Shown here piece after piece: positions 35,057 to 44,214 of a DNA stretch of 64,000 nucleotides. The notes beneath the pieces were generated by a model that was not told the origin of the DNA, did not search any database, and worked only from the letters and a program-made list of their open reading frames with translations. Location: NCBI GenBank assembly GCA_028284415.1, contig JANQRU010000005.1, positions 124,001 to 188,000 of the forward strand, written 5' to 3'. How positions within the stretch are numbered: position 1 is the first letter of the stretch; the number at the start of each line of letters is the position of its first letter. This DNA comes from Pyrinomonadaceae bacterium (GTDB lineage Bacteria; Acidobacteriota; Blastocatellia; Pyrinomonadales; Pyrinomonadaceae). Position numbers and translations under genes: made by a program.

Positions 35057-35959
35057 ATGGCGAAAAAATCACTCAGTTTTTATGCATGGCTTTCGATTTT
35101 TGCAGCGATTTTTACAATCGTGCTGAAAGCCATTGTGTATTTTTACACAAACTCTGTGAGCTTTTTGTCCGATGCTCTCGAATCATTTATCAATTTAGCG
35201 GCGGCAATTCTCGCACTTTGGATGATAAAAATTGCCGAACGCCCTCCCGATGAAGACCACGAATTTGGTCATGATAAAGCAGGATATTTTTCGAGCGGAA
35301 TCGAAGGAACACTCATTTTTCTAGCGGCAATTGGAATTATTTACACGGCAATTCAGAGAATTTTCATTCCTCAACCTATTACAAATATCGGCATTGGTTT
35401 AGCAATTTCAGCGATTGCAGCTTTGGTAAATTTATTTGTTGGACAGCTTCTAATTAAAGCCGGAAAGGAAAATGATTCGATAGTTTTAGAAGCAGATGGA
35501 CATCATTTGATGACCGATGTTTGGACTTCCGTCGGAATTTTTATTGCTATTGGAATCGTTTGGTTTACGGATTGGATTATTCTTGATCCGATAGTTGCTT
35601 TGATTGTTGCTATAGGAATTGGTTGGACTGGATATAAATTAATTCGGCGTTCGATTTTGGGACTAATGGATACTGTAATTGATGAAGAATCAGCAAACGT
35701 CACAACCGAGATTTTAGATGAATACAACCAAAAACTAGGCGTTGAATATCATGCCTTCCGCACACGCAAATCGGGAGCAAGGAAATTCATATATTTTCAC
35801 TTACTCGTTCCTGATGATTGGACAGTTAAAAAAGGACACGACTTATCAGAAGAAATTGAATTAAAAATTCTTGAAAAGGTTTCAAACTCAGCAGTTTTCA
35901 TTCACTTAGAACCGCTTGGAGATCCCAAATCTCATGAAGACATCGAACTTTTTCGTTAA
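35057..35959 (+). CDS. Cation diffusion facilitator family metal exporter
   Basis: The 300-residue protein starts at ATG 35057 (a TTG three codons upstream is rejected). It has six membrane segments (about 10-210) and a C-terminal cytoplasmic ferredoxin-like domain (about 215-300). Metal-site motifs are visible in DALESFINL (helix 2) and EADGHHLMTDVWTS (helix 5, HxxxD). CDF proteins export zinc, iron or manganese by proton antiport; the exact metal is unclear. Confidence 0.9.
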   Translation: MAKKSLSFYAWLSIFAAIFTIVLKAIVYFYTNSVSFLSDALESFINLAAAILALWMIKIAERPPDEDHEFGHDKAGYFSSGIEGTLIFLAAIGIIYTAIQRIFIPQPITNIGIGLAISAIAALVNLFVGQLLIKAGKENDSIVLEADGHHLMTDVWTSVGIFIAIGIVWFTDWIILDPIVALIVAIGIGWTGYKLIRRSILGLMDTVIDEESANVTTEILDEYNQKLGVEYHAFRTRKSGARKFIYFHLLVPDDWTVKKGHDLSEEIELKILEKVSNSAVFIHLEPLGDPKSHEDIELFR

Positions 35960-36037
35960 ATTAAACATCTTTCCATTTGCTTTTTTCGGCTCAAAACCCC
36001 ATTATTTCAAGTTTGTTTAAGGAAATTTTTCTACATT

Positions 36038-37846
36038 ATGATTGATACAAAAAACATTAGAAATATCGCTATAATCGCCCACGTTGACCACGGGAAAACA
36101 ACGCTTGTTGATGCAATGCTCAGACAATCGGGGACTTTTCGTGAAAATGAAGAAGTCCAAGAACGTGTAATGGATTCAATGGATTTAGAACGTGAACGTG
36201 GCATCACGATTATGGCGAAGACAACCTCCGTCCGCTACAACGATTACAAAATTAATATTGTTGACACACCGGGGCACGCGGACTTTGGCGGTGAAGTTGA
36301 ACGCGTCTTAAAAATGGTTGATGGCGTAATGCTGCTTGTTGATGCAGCGGAAGGTTGTTTGCCACAAACCCGTTTTGTATTACGAAAGGCTTTAGAATTG
36401 GGGCTTCCCGCAATAGCTGTTGTCAACAAAATTGACCGCCAAGATCAAAGAGCAGAAGAAGTTGTTGATGAAATTTATGATCTCTTTATTGACTTAGGAG
36501 CTGACGACGATCAAATCGAATTCCCAATTCTTTACGCAATCGCTAAAGAAGGTATTGCCAAAACATCTTTGGATGAAGAATCAACGAACCTAAAACCCAT
36601 CTTCGACCAAATCGTTGAAACAATTCCGGCACCGAAGGCAATAAGAGATGATTCGCTCCAACTACTTATCACCAATATTGATTACAACGAATACATTGGA
36701 CGTTTAGGCATCGGAAGAATTTTTTCGGGAACGCTCAAAAAAAATGAACAAGTTGCCGTTTCTAAACGAGATGGAACTATCGAAAAACAGAGAATTCGTG
36801 AGCTTTTTGTCTTTGAAGGTTTAGAACGAAAAAAGGTTGATGAGGCAGGAGTTGGCGAAATCATTGCACTCGCGGGGTTTGAAGGAATCAATATCGGCGA
36901 AACCATCACAACACCAGACAATCCGCAACCTCTACCCGTCATTGCCGTTGATGAACCGACAATTTCGATGATTTTTGGTGTGAACACTTCACCGTTTTCT
37001 GGGCAAGATGGAAAATTTGTAACCTCAAGACAAATCAAAGAACGGCTTGATAAAGAGGTTCTTGGAAATGTCGCTTTGCGTGTGACGGAAACTGAATTTG
37101 CTGAACAATTTAAGGTTTCGGGGCGTGGCGAATTACAACTCGCAATTCTAATCGAAATGATGCGACGTGAGGGTTACGAATTGCAAGTTTCAAAACCCGA
37201 GGTGATAACGAAAGAAGGTGAAAACGGCGAAACACTCGAACCTATCGAATTGGTCGTCATAGACGTTCCCGAAGAATTCATAGGCGTCGTCACGGAAGCA
37301 CTCGGACGGCGAAAAGGTCAGATGGCGAAGATGATAAATAACGGGACGGGACGGGTTCGCTTGGAATATGAAATTCCCTCTCGCGGTCTTATCGGTTTTC
37401 GAGGCGAATTTTTAACCGAAACAAAAGGGACAGGATTGCTTAACACAATGTTCCTACGTTTCGACAAATGGCGTGGCGAAATGAAATCGCGTCAGACAGG
37501 TTCGCTTATTTCTGATCGCGTTGGTGTAGCGACAACTTACGCACTCTACAACTTACAGGAACGCGGCATGATGTTCATACGCCCACAAACAAAGGTTTAT
37601 GAAGGAATGATTGTCGGCGAAAATGCTCGTGCGGTTGATCTCGATGTAAATATAATCCGAGACAAAAAGCTAACTAATATGCGTGCCGCAGGTTCGGACG
37701 ATGCAATGCGTCTTGTCCCTGCAAAGATTTTAACTCTGGAAGAAGCATTAGAATTTATCGCCGATGATGAATTAATCGAAGTTACACCTGAAAATATACG
37801 TCTAAGAAAAAGAGTTTTACAGGCGAATAAAAGACCAAAGAAATAG
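36038..37846 (+). CDS. typA: Ribosome-associated GTPase TypA/BipA
   Basis: The 602-residue protein has all GTPase motifs: AHVDHGKTT (G1), [11 protein letters not shown] (G2), [13 protein letters not shown] (G3) and NKID (G4), followed by beta-barrel, two EF-G-like domains and the BipA C-terminal domain with [10 protein letters not shown]. It acts in 50S assembly and stress or cold adaptation. Its last 28 codons have a second, diverged copy at 44118-44201. The next minus-strand gene ends 5 nt after the stop. Confidence 0.97.
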   Translation: MIDTKNIRNIAIIAHVDHGKTTLVDAMLRQSGTFRENEEVQERVMDSMDLERERGITIMAKTTSVRYNDYKINIVDTPGHADFGGEVERVLKMVDGVMLLVDAAEGCLPQTRFVLRKALELGLPAIAVVNKIDRQDQRAEEVVDEIYDLFIDLGADDDQIEFPILYAIAKEGIAKTSLDEESTNLKPIFDQIVETIPAPKAIRDDSLQLLITNIDYNEYIGRLGIGRIFSGTLKKNEQVAVSKRDGTIEKQRIRELFVFEGLERKKVDEAGVGEIIALAGFEGINIGETITTPDNPQPLPVIAVDEPTISMIFGVNTSPFSGQDGKFVTSRQIKERLDKEVLGNVALRVTETEFAEQFKVSGRGELQLAILIEMMRREGYELQVSKPEVITKEGENGETLEPIELVVIDVPEEFIGVVTEALGRRKGQMAKMINNGTGRVRLEYEIPSRGLIGFRGEFLTETKGTGLLNTMFLRFDKWRGEMKSRQTGSLISDRVGVATTYALYNLQERGMMFIRPQTKVYEGMIVGENARAVDLDVNIIRDKKLTNMRAAGSDDAMRLVPAKILTLEEALEFIADDELIEVTPENIRLRKRVLQANKRPKK

Positions 37847-37851
37847 TTTTC

Positions 37852-38493
37852 TTATTTAATAGGCGAATCATTCTCATCCGCCTTAGTATTATCTGTTAAA
37901 GCAACTAAACCTACCAAACCCCAGACAAACGATCCCAAACTAAAAAATTGGGGAATGGTTATGTTTCTTGCACTTTTAGTTACTAGGTTGTCTTCTCCTA
38001 ACGAATCCGCTAATAAATAGAGTAAAGTTCCAGCAACTATTGGTATCACAAAAATAGACAAAATCCAGGAAATTAAAGGAACAAAACGTTTCCAGAGCGA
38101 AACTTCTTTGACCACCAAAGCGATTATCGTTACTAAAATCGGAATTACCAAAGCTAGAATTACAGACAAGCCATATATGACACCGGTCGGATTTCTAACT
38201 GATTCCCACATAACAAACCTAAATAAACTAATATCAAAAATTAAAAATAAGCCTAAATCGAGAATAAACACCCCTAGGATTGAAAATTTTAAAAATGTTG
38301 CAAACCATAAATTGCCTAATGCTCCGAGAAAATAATAGCCAATAAGACTAGTCACCAAAGCCAATGTACTCGCTATAAAGAGAAACATCATCAATGTCCG
38401 TCCTAAATTTGATGTGGTGGGTGACATACCAAAATCTTCCAGCGGAAGAAAAATGCTAATTCCGCCCAAAAGAGTTATAATCAACGAAATCAA
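37852..38493 (-). CDS. Polytopic membrane protein, paralogous family (probable 5' frameshift)
   Basis: The 213-residue ORF (TTG start) has five to six membrane segments and the phrase GYYFLGALGNLWFATFLKF shared with four other genes in this window. Upstream in the same frame the codons encode KFFGGLSI, matching the N-terminal LTFAKIFGGLCIV of the paralogue at 38617-39327, but a stop blocks access from the likely ATG at 38525. One extra base in the A/T homopolymer at 38509-38519 would restore it. So the gene is either slightly broken or misread. Family function unknown. Confidence 0.6.
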   Translation of the reverse strand: MISLIITLLGGISIFLPLEDFGMSPTTSNLGRTLMMFLFIASTLALVTSLIGYYFLGALGNLWFATFLKFSILGVFILDLGLFLIFDISLFRFVMWESVRNPTGVIYGLSVILALVIPILVTIIALVVKEVSLWKRFVPLISWILSIFVIPIVAGTLLYLLADSLGEDNLVTKSARNITIPQFFSLGSFVWGLVGLVALTDNTKADENDSPIK

Positions 38494-38616
38494 AATTGAT
38501 AACCCGCCAAAAAATTTTTAGACATATTTTATCCACTCAATTATTTTAAAATCTTTGCTGAAAACGAATACGCAATTACTCTATTTAATTTAACAGTTGC
38601 ACTCATTTTTGCTTTA

Positions 38617-39327
38617 TCACTTTATATTAGTCTGATTCGTCTCTTTCTCTTTCATAAATGCCGCCAAACCAAGTAACCCCCAGCCAATTGAGCCTAGCGT
38701 TAGCCATTGCGGATATGTTGCTACTTTTATTCCATGATAGAGTTGTGTCGGCAATATCCTTCCTAACCCGGTTATGGAGTATAGTGTCAAAACAATTGGT
38801 GCTAAAAAAACCGGTATGATAATCCACAACGCAAGTGAAACGAACGGTAGAAGCCGATTCCGAAAACTCACCTTGCCAGCAATAAAAGCAATGGCAGAAA
38901 AAACAATCGGAGACAAAAGGATATAAAAGAGCAATGGAATGGAAATCAAGTACATATCTTGCTTAATAATGTACATATCATGTTTGGAATTTTCCGGAAA
39001 AAGAAATGTTTGAACTCCAACGGCAATCGGCAGGAGCAATATCGCTAATAAAAAAGACCCCAACAGAAAAAAAGAAAGCCAACTATTGCCAATTCCCTCT
39101 GCTAGATAAAAAGAAATGAGTCCAAAACCCAAAGGTAACAATCCAATAATTCCCAAACTAAACATTATTACTTCCATCTTTGTACGGGCAGTTTCAAAAT
39201 TTGGATCCCAGTTCAAAATCCAGCTGTCAGGTGGAAAGAAAAAACTTGCGGTGTCAATCAATGTGGCGAATATTGCAAGAACTATGCAGAGTCCACCAAA
39301 AATTTTTGCAAATGTTAATTTATTCAT
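38617..39327 (-). CDS. Polytopic membrane protein, paralogous family
   Basis: The 236-residue protein has six predicted membrane segments, N-terminal TFAKIFGGLCIVLAIFATL, a central ISFYLAEGIGNSWLSFFLLGS, and YPQWLTLGSIGWGLLGLAAFM near the C-terminus. The same phrases recur at 37852-38493, 43082-43942, 46756-47469 and 47509-49086. No catalytic motif is visible. Function unknown. Confidence 0.7.
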   Translation of the reverse strand: MNKLTFAKIFGGLCIVLAIFATLIDTASFFFPPDSWILNWDPNFETARTKMEVIMFSLGIIGLLPLGFGLISFYLAEGIGNSWLSFFLLGSFLLAILLLPIAVGVQTFLFPENSKHDMYIIKQDMYLISIPLLFYILLSPIVFSAIAFIAGKVSFRNRLLPFVSLALWIIIPVFLAPIVLTLYSITGLGRILPTQLYHGIKVATYPQWLTLGSIGWGLLGLAAFMKEKETNQTNIK

Positions 39328-39396
39328 TCTTATCCTAAACTCGAAAAAAGTAGTTACTTTGCTTAATCTTGCGTAGTTTCATATTGAAGAAAACAC

Positions 39397-39771
39397 TTAA
39401 ATGTCGCTTCCACCGCCAGACGTAACAATTGATAATCCAATTGGTCGTTTTTTGTTTTCTTCGTTGATAATTATTATCTTGTAAACGCTTCTGCCATCGC
39501 TATTGATAGATTGAAAGCCCGTCGAATGTCCGCTTGACAAAAATTGACTTCCGCGTCTGATTTCGTATTTAAATTTTCCGCCTTTTGTTTGCCTGATATT
39601 CAACTTTCTAAAGTCCCTTCCAGAAACTGTAAATACTTTTTTTCCATTAGCCTTAACTGTCGCATGAACTTTTGCCTTTCCGTTTTTCAACTTAATACGT
39701 TGGGCATAAGTTTCCGTAACTGAAAATGCCATAATTGTAATCATCAAAAAATATACCGTTAATTTTTTCAT
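39397..39771 (-). CDS. Small secreted protein under the shared ECF-like promoter
   Basis: The 124-residue protein has a signal peptide (to TETYAQ) and a small basic, beta-rich domain (KAKVHATVKANGKKVFTVSG). A shared promoter-like element (39822-39850) lies 50 nt upstream. The family is not recognised. Confidence 0.6.
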   Translation of the reverse strand: MKKLTVYFLMITIMAFSVTETYAQRIKLKNGKAKVHATVKANGKKVFTVSGRDFRKLNIRQTKGGKFKYEIRRGSQFLSSGHSTGFQSINSDGRSVYKIIIINEENKKRPIGLSIVTSGGGSDI

Positions 39772-39821
39772 TTTTTCTCCTCTTCTTCGGATATTTCATT
39801 AAAAAACTTGTCTTTCAGTAG

Positions 39822-39850
39822 TAGTGTCATAAGAAGAAAACCCCTTTCAT
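39822..39850 (-). promoter_or_regulatory. Shared ECF-like promoter element, site 1
   Basis: Minus strand ATGAAA...ACACTA across exactly 29 nt, 50 nt before the start of the small secreted protein gene. It is the most divergent of seven copies, with GGGG in place of the usual TGTT after the first block. -35/-10 identity is inferred from position and spacing. Confidence 0.55.
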
Positions 39851-39865
39851 TTTTTCTTCTTGGAA

Positions 39866-39892
39866 TAAAAAAGACGACTGAAGCCGCCTTGA
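39866..39892 (-). terminator. UUCG-type-family terminator after the second PqqD-Tat gene
   Basis: On the minus strand GGCGGC, TTCA loop and GTCGTC, followed by a T run (A run 39866-39872 on plus). Near-identical stems occur at 46674-46696 and 49195-49217. Confidence 0.8.
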
Positions 39893-39921
39893 GTTATATA
39901 TTTCTTCATTAACAAGATTAA

Positions 39922-40581
39922 TTAGTATGGATCACATATGTATCTTGCAGACCCCGGGGGATCACTTGGCAAACAAGCTGCCATAGAAGGTGATGCGTTT
40001 CCGCTACAGCATCTAAAGGCAAAAGCTGCTGCACTACCATCTGTAGTACATACGGTATATCCAGGAAAATTAGATTGTGTTGATCCGGCATCACAACAGC
40101 GTCCTGCTCCTCCCACAGTTAAACAATTGTTAGAAATACACGCACTGTCATCCCCAAGTGGACAGGCATCGCCATTTGCGGCAAGTGACTGTGCCATTAC
40201 AGCTTGAGGAGCAACCAATGATGAAATTACAGGTAATGCCACTACTGAAGCAAAACCAACTCTCTTGATAACTTCTCTTCTTGATAAACCCGAAAAAGGA
40301 AAATCAAGTTTATCTCCGTTTTCAAGTAATTTATCTTTGCTCAATTGATCTAATGCCAACCAAACAACATCTTCACTCACAAGATTCTTCATCTGCTTAC
40401 TCATCTCATCACTTATTTGAGAAACGGTGTGTTTTCCATCACACAATTTCCAAACAAGTGTAGATGTTTCATTCAGATAAAAAGCCTTATCTGCCTCAAG
40501 ATCATAAACCAAAGTTTCGGTTTTCAAATCTTGTGTGACGATTTTGTCCCATCGTGCGATAGGTTTTTGAACCTTTGCCAT
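39922..40581 (-). CDS. PqqD domain - internal Tat signal - Cys-rich tail protein (second copy)
   Basis: The 219-residue protein repeats the architecture at 31151: PqqD-type domain (10-92, TETLVYDLEADKAFYLNETS), internal twin-arginine signal (SRREVIKRVGFASV, then AVMAQS; 100-132), and an 87-residue tail with ten Cys, including two CC pairs. The first two parts are closely similar to the other copy, while the tails differ completely apart from being Cys/Gly/Ser-rich. AAGGAG precedes the ATG. No oxygenase lies beside it; the divergent neighbour is a CadC-type regulator. Confidence 0.7.
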   Translation of the reverse strand: MAKVQKPIARWDKIVTQDLKTETLVYDLEADKAFYLNETSTLVWKLCDGKHTVSQISDEMSKQMKNLVSEDVVWLALDQLSKDKLLENGDKLDFPFSGLSRREVIKRVGFASVVALPVISSLVAPQAVMAQSLAANGDACPLGDDSACISNNCLTVGGAGRCCDAGSTQSNFPGYTVCTTDGSAAAFAFRCCSGNASPSMAACLPSDPPGSARYICDPY

Positions 40582-40747
40582 ACGATATTTTTCTCCTTCA
40601 AATTCTTTTGTAAAACTCAGTTATTTTTGTAAAATGACTGAATATATAAATGAGTTATAATTATCTTTGCAGGATTATTGCTACCCCCTCTGAAAAAAGT
40701 CTTTAATTTTCCTCTGATATTTTTTCTCAGAACTTTATCAAGTCTCT

Positions 40748-42958
40748 ATGAGTAATAAATTCAACAACTTATATGGATTCGACGAATATATTTTAAATAC
40801 TAAAGAAAGAAATCTTTGGCGAAAAAATGAACTCGTTCCGCTGTCAACAAAGGTTTTTGACACACTTTTTATGCTTGTTGAAAGACACGGTCAAGTAGTT
40901 GAAAAAGAAGAAATGCTCACAACAATTTGGGAAGATACTTTTGTCGAAGAAAATAATCTCTCACAAAAAATAAGTATTTTAAGAAAGACTTTTGGTAAGG
41001 ATAAAAACTTTATTGAAACAGTTCCGAGAAAAGGTTTTCGATTTGTAGAAGAAGTAAAAGTTTTGTCAGATGCAGATGTTGAGAATATTTATAAGACTTT
41101 CCAAGTTTCTGAAAAAAAAACAAACTCACTGAAAATAGAAAACGCCAATAATAGTAAGCCGACTGAGAATACATATTTTTTTCAGCGAAGACCTCTGTTA
41201 CTTACACTCAGCGTTATAGTCCTTATTTCGCTAAGTCTTGTAGGTTATAATTATTACAATACTCAAAAAATAACTTCAAATAAGACAATTGTGCCTGAAA
41301 TAAAAGCATTGACAGACACGGGAAATATTCAATTCCCGACGATCTCACCTAACGGTAATTCATTAGCTTATGTAAAAAATGATAACCCGAATCTTTTTAT
41401 TAAAGACTTGTTAACAGGAAATAAAACAGAGGTTCGAATTGACGAAGAATTAGTTCCAGGTTTCACACAGTTTTCGCCCGATGGCAATTATTTATATTTC
41501 CGCACACGCAAAAGAAGAACCGAGTTGGCAGATGTTTATCGAGTCTCGACTTATGGTGGTTCAGCAGAGTTAATCATCAAGGACGCTTGGGGATTATTTG
41601 AAGTTTCGCCCGATGGAAGTCAGATAGCTTACATCAAGCAAAATCAAGAACAAAAAAGATATGACTTAATCATCAAAAATATCTATTCAAAGACAGAAAA
41701 GGTTTTAATTTCTAAAAATTATCCACAAACCTTCTTTTGGGAAGATTCTCCAAGTTGGTCTGCTGATGGCAAAAGAATCATGCTTATTCAGTTATATACA
41801 CCAAAAAGTTCGGGGAAATTGCTGGTTATTGATGTTGAGAGGAAAGAGGAGCAGATTTTAGAATTTGAAGCTATAAAAGCTATTCGTCAATCGCATTGGT
41901 TGCCATCCAGTAATGAACTTTTATTGATAGCAACCACTCAAAAAGCTACCGAACAGATTTTTCGTGTGGATTTTCCAAGCGGTAAGATCTCGAAAATTAC
42001 AAATGACCTAAAAAAATATCGTGAACTCTCTGTTTCAAAAGATGGCAAAAAAGTCGTTGCCAGATCGCATAATATTTATGCAAATATTTGGTATTTGCCT
42101 GAAGGTGATATTAAACGCAAAAAACAGATAACCGAAGGTACACAAGGAATTGCAGGTTTATTTGGCATTAGTTGGACACCGAGTAATAAGATCGTTCATT
42201 ATCAGTTTGGTGGAAATGAAAGCCAGATAAGAATCGTTGACCCAACGGATAAATCGGGAAGAATCCTTGCCAAAAATCTTAACGGAGTCAGCCAATACCC
42301 AAAGGTTACACCCGACGGAAAAACCGTTTTTTTTCAATCTTCCGAAAAGGGCAAAGTAAAGATAAAAAGCGTCAACATCGAAAACGAAAAAGCGGAAATT
42401 CTTCACCCTCAAAAAAATCAAATAGAACTTTATCCCGTCATATCACCTGACGGCGAGTGGGTTTATTACATCGAACAGAATAAAAACATATCAGCAATTT
42501 CTCGTCAATCGCTGACAGAAAATAAAAAAGAAACGATTTTCAAACAAGCTGAGTTTTCCCCATCTTCATTTTTAGCAATTTCACCAAACGGAAAATATCT
42601 CGCTTTTAATTATCAGAAAAACAAGAAAAAACAAGAAACCAAAGCCGAAAATGTTGGAGTGAAAGTCGGCTTTATAGATCTTGAAAATAATTTCAAATTA
42701 AAGACATTAGAAGTTTCTGCCAGCCGACCTTATATCCAATTTACAAATGGTGGAAAAACTTTTGATTACATCGGATTTAACTCAAAAAACACCAGTAAAA
42801 TTTTCAGAAGAGATTTGGCAGAAGATTCTGAACCGACAATCATTGCCGAAATAGAAAAAGAAAAATTCTACTATTTCTCCTGGTCAAAAGATGAAAAAGA
42901 TTTAGCTGTTTCGATTGGAAACAACCCAACCGACGCTATTTTATTTGAACTAAACTAA
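40748..42958 (+). CDS. CadC-type winged-helix regulator with TolB-like propeller
   Basis: The 736-residue protein has an OmpR/CadC-type DNA-binding winged helix (about 10-105: RKNELVPLSTKVFDTLFMLV, ENNLSQKISILRKTFG, FIETVPRKGFRF), one membrane segment near 155-178, and a periplasmic beta-propeller of TolB/PD40 repeats (SPNGNSLAYV, SPDGNYLYFR, SPDGSQIAYI, TPDGKTVFFQ). Such one-component regulators sense in the periplasm and bind DNA from the membrane. It is divergent from the PqqD-Tat-Cys gene, whose expression it might control; this is inference. Confidence 0.85.
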   Translation: MSNKFNNLYGFDEYILNTKERNLWRKNELVPLSTKVFDTLFMLVERHGQVVEKEEMLTTIWEDTFVEENNLSQKISILRKTFGKDKNFIETVPRKGFRFVEEVKVLSDADVENIYKTFQVSEKKTNSLKIENANNSKPTENTYFFQRRPLLLTLSVIVLISLSLVGYNYYNTQKITSNKTIVPEIKALTDTGNIQFPTISPNGNSLAYVKNDNPNLFIKDLLTGNKTEVRIDEELVPGFTQFSPDGNYLYFRTRKRRTELADVYRVSTYGGSAELIIKDAWGLFEVSPDGSQIAYIKQNQEQKRYDLIIKNIYSKTEKVLISKNYPQTFFWEDSPSWSADGKRIMLIQLYTPKSSGKLLVIDVERKEEQILEFEAIKAIRQSHWLPSSNELLLIATTQKATEQIFRVDFPSGKISKITNDLKKYRELSVSKDGKKVVARSHNIYANIWYLPEGDIKRKKQITEGTQGIAGLFGISWTPSNKIVHYQFGGNESQIRIVDPTDKSGRILAKNLNGVSQYPKVTPDGKTVFFQSSEKGKVKIKSVNIENEKAEILHPQKNQIELYPVISPDGEWVYYIEQNKNISAISRQSLTENKKETIFKQAEFSPSSFLAISPNGKYLAFNYQKNKKKQETKAENVGVKVGFIDLENNFKLKTLEVSASRPYIQFTNGGKTFDYIGFNSKNTSKIFRRDLAEDSEPTIIAEIEKEKFYYFSWSKDEKDLAVSIGNNPTDAILFELN

Positions 42959-43081
42959 ATTCATCATTCCAACACCACTCAAACTTATCGCCAGCGATGC
43001 CCAAAATTAATCACCTGCGAAAAGGAGTTCTACAGGTGAACAAACATCAAAAAAAAATTATCGTTAATTTAATGAAATTAC

Positions 43082-43942
43082 TTAAAGTTGAGGTGGATTC
43101 TGATTGCTGATTGAATATAATCTAAAAATTCCGAGAATTATGACGATAATGCTAAACAGAACTGATAAAAACCCCAAAAGCGGATAGATAAATCTTTTTG
43201 TTTCAGATAGTCTCCAAGCTTCACACAACACAAAAAATCCGAAGATTAACCATGCGAAAGAACCGACAATTTCCGCCTTTATAGTTTTCACAAATATATG
43301 CATACTGGCAGGCTGAATAACAATTCCTATTATTGTCATCATAAAAAACAAAAGAGGAATTATCAGTAAGAACGAGCTTTTCCAAATGGAGATTTCTTTT
43401 GAAATTAAAGAGCCGATGAATAGAATTAGCGGAATGGTAAAAATTACGACAGGCACATAAGAAAGAGAGAAGAGAAACAAATACCCAAGTCCACTTCTTC
43501 TTTGATAAAGATCAAAAACAGCCTGTAGGATAAAAAGTAAAGCTGGAAAAATCGCAAAAAACCATCCGAATGCGAGGGTAATTATTCCTAACCATTTATT
43601 AACAGTTCCGAGAAGAAAATATCCTGTTAGTCCGAAAATGGCAGTCAATAGAAAAAAATGAGCAATTTCAATTGAAAATCCGGTTCTTACCAAAACTCCA
43701 TTTAAAAATTCTTGAGTAATAATCCTAAGCAAATCAAAATTTCTTTCTGCAAAATCTGAAGGAATAAATGACCCAAATAAATCCTGTGCTAATTCCAACA
43801 AGCCCCGAAAAAAACCTGTAAACCCCAATGCAATACCAAATGAAGCAAATATACCGGCAAGCAAAGGCTTTCTAATTATACTTGAAGAAACATTTGTTTT
43901 ATTAACTTCTAAATCCGCTTTTCGTTTTTCTGTATTTTCCAT
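43082..43942 (-). CDS. Polytopic membrane protein, paralogous family
   Basis: The 286-residue protein has a charged cytoplasmic start and six to seven membrane segments. TGYFLLGTVNKWLGIITLAFG corresponds to the family phrase GYYLxGxxGxxWxxxxL, and EIVGSFAWLIFGFFVLCEAW to the C-terminal signature. It is longer and more diverged than the other copies. Function unknown. Confidence 0.65.
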   Translation of the reverse strand: MENTEKRKADLEVNKTNVSSSIIRKPLLAGIFASFGIALGFTGFFRGLLELAQDLFGSFIPSDFAERNFDLLRIITQEFLNGVLVRTGFSIEIAHFFLLTAIFGLTGYFLLGTVNKWLGIITLAFGWFFAIFPALLFILQAVFDLYQRRSGLGYLFLFSLSYVPVVIFTIPLILFIGSLISKEISIWKSSFLLIIPLLFFMMTIIGIVIQPASMHIFVKTIKAEIVGSFAWLIFGFFVLCEAWRLSETKRFIYPLLGFLSVLFSIIVIILGIFRLYSISNQNPPQL

Positions 43943-44102
43943 TTTAATATTTTAAGCGTCTGAAAAAGCGAGCTTCCTTTTCTAGATTTCTTTCTTACTC
44001 AAATTAATGACTATTACAGACAGAACGATTTGTATTTGTTTATTTGCATCACTGATAATTCCAATTTGCTTTCTGACAATTATTACAAAACTTTGAGAAT
44101 AA

Positions 44103-44213
44103 GGATTTAAATCTATTGCTGAAGATGAATTAATCGAAGTTATACTCGAAAACATTCGCCTACGAAAACGAGTTTTGCAAGCGAATATGCGTCCGAAGAA
44201 AGAGAAAGGTTAA
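44103..44213 (+). pseudogene. Remnant of a typA 3' end
   Basis: Reading plus from 44109, the codons give KSIAEDELIEVILENIRLRK and on to a TAA at 44211. This matches the last 30 residues of TypA at 25 positions, and 84 aligned bases (44118-44201 against 37760-37843) are about 80 percent identical, mostly differing at third positions. An in-frame stop at 44100-44102 cuts it off. It is a displaced or donor-derived gene end, in the same orientation as intact typA. Confidence 0.85.
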
Positions 44214-44214
44214 T

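Noticed and set aside
37852..44213. Mobile element with its own integrase in the typA-bounded segment.
   Set aside because: No transposase, integrase or terminal inverted repeat was found; only the duplicated typA end supports transfer.
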